Shown here piece after piece: positions 1-7,574 of a DNA stretch of 55,734 nt (positions within the stretch are counted from its first letter, which is position 1; each line of letters starts with the position of its first letter). The position numbers were made by a program, and so were the translations under genes. Source of the stretch: Longimicrobiales bacterium (GTDB lineage: Bacteria; Gemmatimonadota; Gemmatimonadetes; Longimicrobiales; Gaopeijiaceae). The notes under the pieces are model-generated. The model had not been told where the DNA came from. It was given only the letters and a program-made list of their open reading frames with translations, and did not search any database. The stretch is from the NCBI GenBank assembly GCA_028822645.1, contig JAPKDG010000011.1, positions 1 to 55,734 on the forward strand. Direction: 5' to 3'.

Positions 1-1
1 T

Positions 2-799
2 AATACAGAGGCTCCCCAAGAAATCGACCCACAGCAGATGGATGGTTTGACAAGCACGAGTGAGTGGACTGGAGTCCCCTTGGCTACACTCCTCCAGGAG
101 GTGGGTGTCCAAGAAGGTGCGAGCTGGTTATTAGCTGAAGGAGGGGACGCTGCACTGATGGCTAGAAGCGTACCCATAGAAAAGGCTTGGGACGACGCCA
201 TGATCAGTTACGGCCAGAACGGCGAAGCTATTAGGCCAGAACAGGGATACCCAGCTAGACTCCTCCTGCCAGGCTGGGAAGGAAACGCCTCAGTCAAATG
301 GATTCGACGCATCGAAGTCAAAGATCAACCCACTATGACTCGAGATGAAACTTCCAAATATACTGACCCACTAAAAGACGGAACAGCCAGACAGTTCAGC
401 TTCACCATTGATGCGAAATCAGCTATCACCTTCCCGGCCTACCCTTACACATTAACCGAACCTGGATGGTGGGAGATCCAAGGATTAGCGTGGAGTGGAC
501 GAGGACGCATAACCAAGGTTGACATCAGTACAGATGGAGGGGACACTTGGTTGGAATCTGAACTTCACGGCCCCGTGCTATCTAAATGTCATACGCGATT
601 CACACACCCATGGAACTGGGATGGAAAAGAGACAATCCTGATGAGTAGAGCAACTGATGAAACAGGCTATGTACAGCCACTACTGAGTACATTGATAGAA
701 GCCAGAGGAGAAGGCACCTCATACCATTACAACAGCATCAGGCCATGGAAAGTAGAGGAAAATGGAAGAGTTTACTTCGCTCAAGGAGACATCTCGTGA
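2..799 (+). CDS. soxC: Sulfane dehydrogenase subunit SoxC, C-terminal part (5' end outside window)
   Basis: The reading frame is open from the first bases of the window, so this is the 3' part (about 265 codons) of a longer gene. The protein has the sulfite-oxidase-family molybdenum-enzyme pattern: an EWTGVPL segment, then GYPARLLLPGWEGNASVKW, then a C-terminal Mo-co dimerisation (immunoglobulin-like) domain with STDGGDTW. In known Sox systems SoxC pairs with cytochrome SoxD to oxidise the SoxY-bound sulfane sulfur in the periplasm. The next gene encodes a SoxD-like cytochrome and its start overlaps this stop codon, which supports SoxC over a plain sulfite oxidase. The molybdopterin Cys ligand and any Tat signal lie upstream of the window and cannot be checked. 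Confidence 0.85.
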   Translation, partial: NTEAPQEIDPQQMDGLTSTSEWTGVPLATLLQEVGVQEGASWLLAEGGDAALMARSVPIEKAWDDAMISYGQNGEAIRPEQGYPARLLLPGWEGNASVKWIRRIEVKDQPTMTRDETSKYTDPLKDGTARQFSFTIDAKSAITFPAYPYTLTEPGWWEIQGLAWSGRGRITKVDISTDGGDTWLESELHGPVLSKCHTRFTHPWNWDGKETILMSRATDETGYVQPLLSTLIEARGEGTSYHYNSIRPWKVEENGRVYFAQGDIS

Positions 800-1449
800 C
801 CATGACTTCCCTCAAGAACAGAACCTCTCGAAATCAGAAGGTTTTTAATTATGACATTCCGAGAGTCTTAGTGATGTTTCTACTATTGGGTAGCACTGCC
901 TGTGTAAACGAAAATTCCGGATCGACCGAAGGTCAATCGCAAATTCAGGCCGTCGGCAGCTTTAACCTAGGCACCACAGCCAGTGCCTCTGACATAGCTG
1001 CTTGGGACCTAGATATGGATCCTAGTGGATTGGGAGCCCCCATCGGAAGTGGTTCAGTCACTGAAGGAAAAGAAGTTTTTGACCTAAAGTGCGCAACCTG
1101 CCACGGACCAGGCGGTGAAGGCACTCCATTAGGGGACCAACTCGTAGGGCGTAACCCGCGTGAGGGATTCCCCTTTGGACAAGTCAGAGGTCAATACCGT
1201 CGCACCGTAGGAAATTATTGGCCTTACGCCACAACTCTTTTTGACTATATCATGCGTGCAATGCCCATGAATGCACCAGGGTCACTGACAGCAGATGAAG
1301 TCTATGCCGCTTCTGCATACATCTTGTACATGAATGATATTATTGATGCAGATGCAGTGCTGGACAGAGAAAGCTTGCCAAAAGTTGTCATGCCCGCGAG
1401 AGACCGATTTGTGATGGATAACCGAACAGGTGGCCCCCAGATACGTTAA
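796..1449 (+). CDS. soxD: SoxD-like monoheme cytochrome c lipoprotein
   Basis: I place the start at GTG 796: it overlaps the soxC stop (GTGA) and has AGGAG at 784-788 seven bases upstream. ATG 802 is the alternative. The 217-residue product has a lipobox ending at Cys36 (LLGSTAC) and one heme site, CATCH, at about residues 99-103. A later WPYATTLFDYI-AMPMNAPGSLTADEVYA stretch matches the SoxD/SoxX-type cytochrome pattern, and the AMPM Met is a plausible axial ligand. SoxD normally takes electrons from the SoxC molybdenum centre; some SoxD proteins carry two hemes, whereas this one has one. The lipid anchor would fix the SoxCD complex to a membrane. Confidence 0.82.
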   Translation: MTMTSLKNRTSRNQKVFNYDIPRVLVMFLLLGSTACVNENSGSTEGQSQIQAVGSFNLGTTASASDIAAWDLDMDPSGLGAPIGSGSVTEGKEVFDLKCATCHGPGGEGTPLGDQLVGRNPREGFPFGQVRGQYRRTVGNYWPYATTLFDYIMRAMPMNAPGSLTADEVYAASAYILYMNDIIDADAVLDRESLPKVVMPARDRFVMDNRTGGPQIR

Positions 1450-1493
1450 TAGGGTCTGACCTGATTCAGTGATAGCTAGTTTTAACGAATACC

Positions 1494-1521
1494 CATAGTA
1501 CTAGCGTCATAGTACTAGCGT
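1494..1521. repeat. Two tandem copies of a 14-bp unit
   Basis: The 14-base unit CATAGTACTAGCGT occurs twice head to tail (1494-1507 and 1508-1521) in the gap between the soxD-like gene and the next lipoprotein gene. It lies about 75 bases before the ATG at 1597. Each unit contains AGTACT, which is self-complementary. It could be slippage or a pair of binding sites; nothing more can be said. Confidence 0.6.
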
Positions 1522-1596
1522 CCTTAAAGTAGTGTTGCAGTCTGAATTTAATTTAATGAATCACCGTTAAAGATCGGCCCCAAATGGAGGTGTTGC

Positions 1597-2448
1597 ATGA
1601 AATTCCGTCAAAACAAAACTGGCGTCCTACTAACTTCCATCATTAGCTTGCTCGTCCTGAGTGCCTGTGAGGACAATAGCATGGGACCAGATGCCTATCA
1701 GCAAGAAGAACCATTGAACAACAACGAATTTGTGATGGATATGGCTATAATAGCAGCTGATGCAGTCCTGGAGGATATCGATGCGTGGGGTTCTGAGTTC
1801 GATTTCAGTATCGGCCTGGGTTTTGAAGTAGCAACTTCTATAAACGGCGAAAAAACCTCCAAGAAATTTCATCCATGTAAACCAGGCCACCACAAAATAG
1901 GATGGTCCTGTGCAAGAGAAGTTAGCTTTTTTAATGAAGCAGGTAATAGTCAAACAGATTATAACAAATTAACCACGGCACGAGTCCACGCTATTACAGC
2001 TATCAGTGGAGATGTCTCCAGAGAAAGATGGAGCGCATTGGTCAACCGTGAAAAAGATATGACTATCACTGGCTTAGCTGGAGAAAATACCCATAGAACT
2101 ATTAACGGCAGTGGCACTGTTGAGGTAAATAAAAGCAAACATCTTAACAACGGCACCGTCAGAGAATACGATATGACCGGTTCATTTACGAAAACAGATG
2201 TGGTCATGCCTGTCCACGGAACTACTCCTCGCTACCCAATCTCAGGTACGATCACGCGATCTATGCAAGCAACAGTAGTCAACGGCAAGAAGGGTGATCG
2301 AAAGAAATCAGTGGAAATGACCATCACTTTTGATGGGGATTCTACAGCTAACATGATCGTTAATGGTAAAGAATTAGAGATTGATCTCACCGCTAAAAAA
2401 GGTAAGGACCCACTTCGAAGAAAGAAATCTGAAAAGAAAGGTGGTTGA
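1597..2448 (+). CDS. Hypothetical lipoprotein (283 aa)
   Basis: I do not recognise this family. The N-terminus is a clear lipoprotein signal (hydrophobic stretch at residues 10-21, lipobox LSAC with Cys24), so the mature protein should be membrane anchored. The mature part is polar and Thr/Lys rich, with likely beta strands (TITGLAGENTHRTINGSGTVEV, ITRSMQATVVNGKKGD), and ends in a strongly basic tail (KKGKDPLRRKKSEKKGG). It has a good ribosome site (GGAGG about 8 bases before the ATG). It sits alone between soxD and a convergent minus-strand gene. Confidence 0.75.
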   Translation: MKFRQNKTGVLLTSIISLLVLSACEDNSMGPDAYQQEEPLNNNEFVMDMAIIAADAVLEDIDAWGSEFDFSIGLGFEVATSINGEKTSKKFHPCKPGHHKIGWSCAREVSFFNEAGNSQTDYNKLTTARVHAITAISGDVSRERWSALVNREKDMTITGLAGENTHRTINGSGTVEVNKSKHLNNGTVREYDMTGSFTKTDVVMPVHGTTPRYPISGTITRSMQATVVNGKKGDRKKSVEMTITFDGDSTANMIVNGKELEIDLTAKKGKDPLRRKKSEKKGG

Positions 2449-2504
2449 TTAAGTACAAACCAACCTCTGCTGCATTCTCTCACATCTATGAATTGTTAAA
2501 ACTA

Positions 2505-3152
2505 TTAGGGAGATGCTTTTTCTGTTGCTCCTATCTCCGTCACTAGTATTCCTGCATCTTTTGTACAGAGAGATGAACTGGAGATTGAACCCTCAACAAT
2601 CACCCGATCTCCTGCACCAAAATCTTCCAAATTACCAGTTAAAGCATACAGGATTCCATCATCCGTCAAAAGTGCGGGTGCTCCACATCCCGGTACATCG
2701 TTCATGATTCTGCCTTCTCGTGACACATTGCCATCTGGTCCAAGGACGAAGAATTCACTCGATAAGGCTATAGGCGCAAAATAAAAATCAAAAACTATAA
2801 AAACATGTGAGAATGAAGGGTCTGCCCAAGCAGGGATTTCGACATCAATGGTTAATTCTCCTTTTTGTGTCGTCAGGGCTTGTCCAATCTCTTCAAATCC
2901 CACTTGTGTGGCCCCTATACCTATCCTTACAGGCGTGATCGCCGGCATTCCTCCGGTCGTCAAGGTCACAGTGGTTCCAGCTCTTCCTATCCCTGGAGAA
3001 AAAGAGTCGATACTCCTGGACACGTTATTAAAACTTGACTGTACATCTTGAGCTAAGGCATACTCTGTTCCCTGGAAGAGAGCCACTGCAATCATAAAAA
3101 CAACCGCAGTCCGTATACCTGTAGCAAGTGTTCCCCACTTCTTTGTGCACAT
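2505..3152 (-). CDS. Secreted protein with IPT/TIG-like region, function unknown (215 aa)
   Basis: A Sec-type signal peptide spans about residues 10-35 (cleavage near ALAQD). Residues ~48-135 read like an IPT/TIG beta-sandwich (FSPGIGRAGTTVTL...). The C-terminal ~70 residues (LLTDDGILYALTGNLEDFGAGDRVIVEGSI, flanked by two Cys) resemble small beta domains of the DUF5818 type, from memory only. A GGAGAGAAG ribosome site precedes the ATG. It is the last gene of a minus-strand series and follows the YVTN propeller gene by 46 bases, so the two may be cotranscribed. A role in surface binding is possible but not shown. Confidence 0.7.
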   Translation of the reverse strand: MCTKKWGTLATGIRTAVVFMIAVALFQGTEYALAQDVQSSFNNVSRSIDSFSPGIGRAGTTVTLTTGGMPAITPVRIGIGATQVGFEEIGQALTTQKGELTIDVEIPAWADPSFSHVFIVFDFYFAPIALSSEFFVLGPDGNVSREGRIMNDVPGCGAPALLTDDGILYALTGNLEDFGAGDRVIVEGSISSSSLCTKDAGILVTEIGATEKASP

Positions 3153-3198
3153 AAAAACTTCTCTCCGATGTCTTATAAGACAAGTCCGTACCGGCCTA

Positions 3199-4200
3199 CT
3201 ACCTATTCAATATTGTTCCCCCAAATGGATCGGAACCTACATCATACCTATTCTCGATTTCCATACTATTTAAATCTATGATGACGACTTCTCCACCTCT
3301 CGGTGTACCTCTATATGAAATCTGTACATATAGTTTTTCGCTGTCTGGAGAAAACAGTGGAAAAGCTGACCCTGGAGTGCCTAGAGGTATCGTGGCTACC
3401 ACTTCTCTCGCATGTGTATCAATGACATATACATCTTCAGTACCCCCACGAGTGGAGGCCGCAAAACGTCCGTCGGAAGACACATCGATACGTCCAGCCC
3501 CTTCTCCTGAAGTTTGTATAACCTCAACAACTTCGTCAGTTTCTATGTCTATGACTGTCACCGAACCATCATAGTCAGAGTGCACCCAAGCTTCACCTTC
3601 TGGTGAAAATGCCACACCAACTGGGCCCCCTTCAACAGGAATGATTTTAATAATTTCATCTGTTTCCGTATCTAGTACGACCACCCTATCATCTAAGCGC
3701 ATAGGATAGTACAGCTTGTCTGTTTGATGATCTATGGCCAGGAAATGTCCTCCTCCTAGCAGGAGATCAATCTTTTTAGAAACCCTCTGTTCTTCGATAT
3801 CATAAACTACAACACCTGGAATAGCAGCATTCTCAATCCCTATATACAGCTTACTTTCTGCATTATTTAAGGCGACTCCGTGGGGCGAAGCGGAGGATTC
3901 TGCGGGCCCATAGAAATAGTCGCTTTCAATCTTGTCTATTTCAGTAAAAGTTTCAGTGTCTAAAATTACAATGTGAGGACCGTTAGGTATGGCGATGAAC
4001 ATCATATCTCCATCAGCTGTTGCCACACCTTCATGAGGCTGATTTTCTGCTGTGAACTGATTGATAATGCCCAGTGTGGGGCTGACCTCATAGACAGTAT
4101 GATCTGAATGACTCAGAGCAATAACTGAATGCTCTTGAGCCTGACAAGCTGTCAGGGGAAGTAACACCGCGAACCCCATAAGAATAATATTCCGAATCAT
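3199..4200 (-). CDS. YVTN-family beta-propeller lipoprotein (333 aa)
   Basis: The product starts with a lipoprotein signal (LTAC, Cys19). It then contains about seven repeats of the YncE/YVTN type (VVVLDTETDEIIKIIPVEGGPVGVAFSPEGEAWV; VTVIDIETDEVVEVIQT; VYVIDTHAREVVATIPLGTPGSAFPLFSPD). Such repeats form a seven-bladed propeller that usually binds ligands or partner proteins outside the cytoplasm; no enzyme activity can be inferred. AAGGAG lies just upstream of the ATG. It lies 121 bases downstream of the first ankyrin gene on the same strand and may be a late member of that operon or have its own promoter. Confidence 0.85.
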   Translation of the reverse strand: MIRNIILMGFAVLLPLTACQAQEHSVIALSHSDHTVYEVSPTLGIINQFTAENQPHEGVATADGDMMFIAIPNGPHIVILDTETFTEIDKIESDYFYGPAESSASPHGVALNNAESKLYIGIENAAIPGVVVYDIEEQRVSKKIDLLLGGGHFLAIDHQTDKLYYPMRLDDRVVVLDTETDEIIKIIPVEGGPVGVAFSPEGEAWVHSDYDGSVTVIDIETDEVVEVIQTSGEGAGRIDVSSDGRFAASTRGGTEDVYVIDTHAREVVATIPLGTPGSAFPLFSPDSEKLYVQISYRGTPRGGEVVIIDLNSMEIENRYDVGSDPFGGTILNR

Positions 4201-4321
4201 CTTATTGATTTCTCCTTAGTTAGAAACGAATCTCCCACATTTTTTCAAGAATTCTAAAGCAAAACTCCCATTAGTCCTTAAAATTTCCCAAGATAACAAT
4301 TTTTGAGAGATCATGGTTTTC

Positions 4322-6103
4322 TTAACAGGACTGACAATTGTGATTGTTGATTGAACCTAGGCTTTCAAGTAAAGCAATGGCTTCAGGATAAGGTTGGGTA
4401 CGCTGGTAAGGGCCGTTAGCCATGTCAGCTGTAGTTTGTCCCTCCCGGCTCACTACCATCACATCCGCTCCCTTCTCAACTAAATAGCGGATCATTTCAG
4501 TGTCACCTCTCGAGGCAGCATGATGCATAGCAGTATATCCTTGATAATCTCTGGCATCCACATCTAAACCAAGTTCATCAATGAGATACCTCATCGCAGT
4601 CATCCACCCACCTGGGACATGTCGATGCGAATTAGCCGCAAATCCCTGTCCGTAGCCCACACCAGAAGCAGCATGAATCGGATAAACACCTGGACCGCCC
4701 AGAGGGACCACAGGCAAACCTGACTGGTCAGATTTGGCATCTCCATCCCATGCTGGTCGCCTGCGATCAGGCATCCGCTCCGTAGCTACTTTGGGATCTG
4801 ACCCATAAGCCATCAGCATTTCCATTGCTTCCAAATCCACGGCGTAAGCCGCTCGCCAAAAAGGAGTGGCCCCTGTCATGTTAACTCCCAATAGACCTCT
4901 CCCATAAGCCGTATACCAAAGCCTTTTTTTCAATCTTGCGTTAGGATCAGCTCCATGTTCTAAAAACATTTGCAGCAGATCTAAATATCCTATTTCCTGT
5001 TGGAGATGTGCGTTTGGCTGTTGATACTCAGTTTTAGGAATCCATTGCTGATTAATAACTGCATAAAGTGGGGCGCCCCCAGCTTCATTCGCTAGGTTGA
5101 TGTCGGCTCCGCGGTTCAGTAGCTCAACTGCCAAATCAAAATGTCCATTTATCACCGCTATCAATAAGGGACTTGTCCCCTCAGCACTCACTTGATTCAC
5201 ATCCGCCCCAGCATCCAACAATGCAATGACAGCTGATTGATAACCCTGTCTGGCACCGTGTAAAAGTGCTGTCATACCTCCCACTTTCCCTATTTGCTCT
5301 GCACTAGTTAAAGGTCGAGGATCCTCTTCTTCTTCAGTTGACCCTTCTTCTGCACCGGATGCTTCGGATACAACATCATCGCATGCGTATGTGGTCGGAC
5401 CACCTTGTTCAATCGACAGCAATTTTCCTCTCTGACCATCTGAACAGTCTTCTTCTTGTGCTGGCTCTTCTGACATTTCAGACGGTTCTTTATTTTTCTC
5501 TGATATTTCCCGAGCAACCAAATCTATCACATCAGTCTGAAGAGAAAGATCGGCTCCGCTATCCGCCAGAACTTCGATGGCACCTACTCTACCCAATGAC
5601 GCAGCGAAAATCAGAGGAGTCTGTCCAGATTTTTCCTCTCTTTGATCTATACTGGCTCCGTAGTTCAAAAGCGTTTCAATAGTCTCGACATCACCAGAAG
5701 CAGCAGCAAAATGAAGCGGGGTAACACCCCCACTAGAAGTGCGCTGATTCGGATCACTTCCTGCTTCCAGCAAACTTAGAACTACACCAGCATGGCCTTC
5801 CCTGCTAGCTAGGTGGAGAGGCGTATAAGCACCCATCCGAGTTGTCGCTTCAGTACTAGCTCCCGCATAAAGCAACATTTCTCCAATGTCTGACTGACCA
5901 TTAACAGCAGCCCAATGCAAAGCAGTCATTCCATCACCTTGAGCGGCATTAACGTCAGCACCCTGATAAAGCAGGTTCCGTAACATCTCGACATCACTGC
6001 GCATAGCTGCATCAGCTACGGGCGACTCAGGAGTACCCGCCCCTGAAAGCACAATTGTCAGAAACAATGTGCCTAATATACTGGAGTAACTTCTATTTCT
6101 CAT
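4322..6103 (-). CDS. Exported ankyrin-repeat protein, copy A (593 aa)
   Basis: A hydrophobic Sec signal (residues ~8-24) is followed by ankyrin repeats with the usual DGMTALHWAAVNGQ / GADVNA pattern. There are about five repeats at residues 29-185, an acidic linker (~195-265, many Glu, two Cys), more repeats at ~270-400, then a C-terminal set ending near MHHAASRGDTEMIRYLVEKGADV. The last residues contain two Cys (NCQSC). Ankyrin repeats bind proteins, and this one should act in the periplasm or at the surface. It follows the DUF1552 gene by 17 bases and is the third gene of operon A. It is clearly homologous to the ankyrin gene at 11680-13707, including the order of blocks. Confidence 0.9.
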   Translation of the reverse strand: MRNRSYSSILGTLFLTIVLSGAGTPESPVADAAMRSDVEMLRNLLYQGADVNAAQGDGMTALHWAAVNGQSDIGEMLLYAGASTEATTRMGAYTPLHLASREGHAGVVLSLLEAGSDPNQRTSSGGVTPLHFAAASGDVETIETLLNYGASIDQREEKSGQTPLIFAASLGRVGAIEVLADSGADLSLQTDVIDLVAREISEKNKEPSEMSEEPAQEEDCSDGQRGKLLSIEQGGPTTYACDDVVSEASGAEEGSTEEEEDPRPLTSAEQIGKVGGMTALLHGARQGYQSAVIALLDAGADVNQVSAEGTSPLLIAVINGHFDLAVELLNRGADINLANEAGGAPLYAVINQQWIPKTEYQQPNAHLQQEIGYLDLLQMFLEHGADPNARLKKRLWYTAYGRGLLGVNMTGATPFWRAAYAVDLEAMEMLMAYGSDPKVATERMPDRRRPAWDGDAKSDQSGLPVVPLGGPGVYPIHAASGVGYGQGFAANSHRHVPGGWMTAMRYLIDELGLDVDARDYQGYTAMHHAASRGDTEMIRYLVEKGADVMVVSREGQTTADMANGPYQRTQPYPEAIALLESLGSINNHNCQSC

Positions 6104-6120
6104 TGTTCCTCCTCCGCTAT

Positions 6121-7551
6121 TTAGCCCCGAGAACCTGAATTGTTCATATCCGCACTTGTAGAGCTCATCGACAATGGAAATGCTCCAGTACTGTCGCCAA
6201 AGCTCTCCATGTCCTCATGACCCAAAGAATGTAGCAAACTAAGCATCACGTTGGCCGTAGGAGTGTCATCTGGAGCCTTTAAATGAAGGTTTCCTTCAAG
6301 TTTTCCATTAGCATGACCAGCAAACAACAGTGGAATGCGTCTGTGATTATGTACATTCGGATCTCCCATGGGAGATCCGAATAGAACTGCTGTTTTATCC
6401 AGTAAATTGTAGTCCCCTTCTTGAGTTCCCTTCAATTTTTCTAACAGATGGGGGAGGAGGCTTACGTGAAATTCATTCAGCCCTGCAAATTCGAGAATTA
6501 CTTCCTCTTTATTTCCATGATGTGAAGTAGGGTGGAACGGTAAATCAATTCCACTCTCCGGATAGACCCTATTTAGAGCGTCCCTGGACAATTTTAATGA
6601 AAAGACCCTAGTCATGTCATTCTGAAACGCTAATGCTTGCAAGTCAAACATTAGTTTTACATGCTCTGAAAAAGAATCTGGCACACCCGCTGGAGCTTCT
6701 GGCAATTCCCTCATCTCCCCACTGGAGTTTTGTGTCTCAATCTTCTGGATCCGTCTCTCTAGTTCTCTAACGTTTTCCAGATAACTTTCAAGCCTGACTC
6801 TATCTTCTGGTCCTAAAGACCTGGTGATTTCTCCTACTTCACCAGCCACCCAGTCCAAAATACTACTATTAGCTTTTCTTCGTTCGGCTCGAGCCTTCGG
6901 AGTTCCACCAGCACCAAAAAGCATATCGAAAGCCACCCTGGGGTCCCTAATCATTGGAAGTGGTTCTGTGGCCGATGACCAGCTTATCGTATCCGTATAA
7001 ACACAAGCGTAACCATACGAGCAACCTCCAGCTTGATCCACGTTTTCAATACAGAATTGCATAGAAGGAATCGGAGTGTCCTGCCCGAACCTATTGGCAA
7101 AAATTTGATCGAGGGACATGCCCACCAGAACATCAGACCCTTCTGTTTGCTTGGGATGCATTTGTGTCAAAAACACAGCGCTCGAGCGAAAGTGGTCACC
7201 ACCAATTTCAGGTGCGGAAAAAGCGTCTGCATTCCTCATGTCAGTGTTACTAACAATCGTCAAGTAATCTTGAAAAGGTTCTAAAGGCTTTAAGACACTA
7301 GGGCTGAGATCAAAATCTCGACCCTCTTTTGCCGGCGACCATAAATTTTGAGTTTCCCCCCATTCAGTGCACCCGGCTGAACCATGAACGATCTCAATGC
7401 ATATCAATCTAGTTTTGTCGATTTCAGCCGAAATCTTAGCCCAGTTTCTTCCAGCAGGAACCATGGCGTCGAGAAATGGCAAAGCGACGCTAGCTCCTGC
7501 CCCACGCAGAAAAGTTCGGCGAGGTAAACGTTTTTGAGTAATGAATTTCAT
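6121..7551 (-). CDS. DUF1552 family Tat-exported protein, copy A (476 aa)
   Basis: The N-terminus has a twin-arginine signal (PRRTFLRGAGASVALPFLDAM, Arg11-Arg12), so export of a folded and possibly cofactor-bearing protein is expected. The body has DUF1552 hallmarks: an FLTQ-HPKQT-GSD block near residue 125, ERRIQ, HGNKEE, and LLDKTAVLFGSPMGDPNVHNHRR near residue 390. DUF1552 is related in layout to DUF1501/sulfatase-like proteins, but its reaction is not established. It sits between a DUF1592 gene (23 bases upstream) and an ankyrin gene (17 bases downstream). This trio is common in bacteria with Planctomycete-type cytochrome proteins. Confidence 0.92.
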   Translation of the reverse strand: MKFITQKRLPRRTFLRGAGASVALPFLDAMVPAGRNWAKISAEIDKTRLICIEIVHGSAGCTEWGETQNLWSPAKEGRDFDLSPSVLKPLEPFQDYLTIVSNTDMRNADAFSAPEIGGDHFRSSAVFLTQMHPKQTEGSDVLVGMSLDQIFANRFGQDTPIPSMQFCIENVDQAGGCSYGYACVYTDTISWSSATEPLPMIRDPRVAFDMLFGAGGTPKARAERRKANSSILDWVAGEVGEITRSLGPEDRVRLESYLENVRELERRIQKIETQNSSGEMRELPEAPAGVPDSFSEHVKLMFDLQALAFQNDMTRVFSLKLSRDALNRVYPESGIDLPFHPTSHHGNKEEVILEFAGLNEFHVSLLPHLLEKLKGTQEGDYNLLDKTAVLFGSPMGDPNVHNHRRIPLLFAGHANGKLEGNLHLKAPDDTPTANVMLSLLHSLGHEDMESFGDSTGAFPLSMSSTSADMNNSGSRG

Positions 7552-7574
7552 GGTGTCATACTCCCTGAAGGTGT

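Noticed and set aside
5308-5682. Open frames on both strands inside ankyrin copy A
   Set aside because: They follow the repeated codon pattern of the ankyrin gene and have no ribosome site or sensible protein features.
6358-6379. Perfect 22-bp palindrome inside DUF1552 copy A
   Set aside because: It encodes the conserved GSPMGDP motif, and the matching place in copy B is nearly palindromic for the same reason, so coding constraint explains it.
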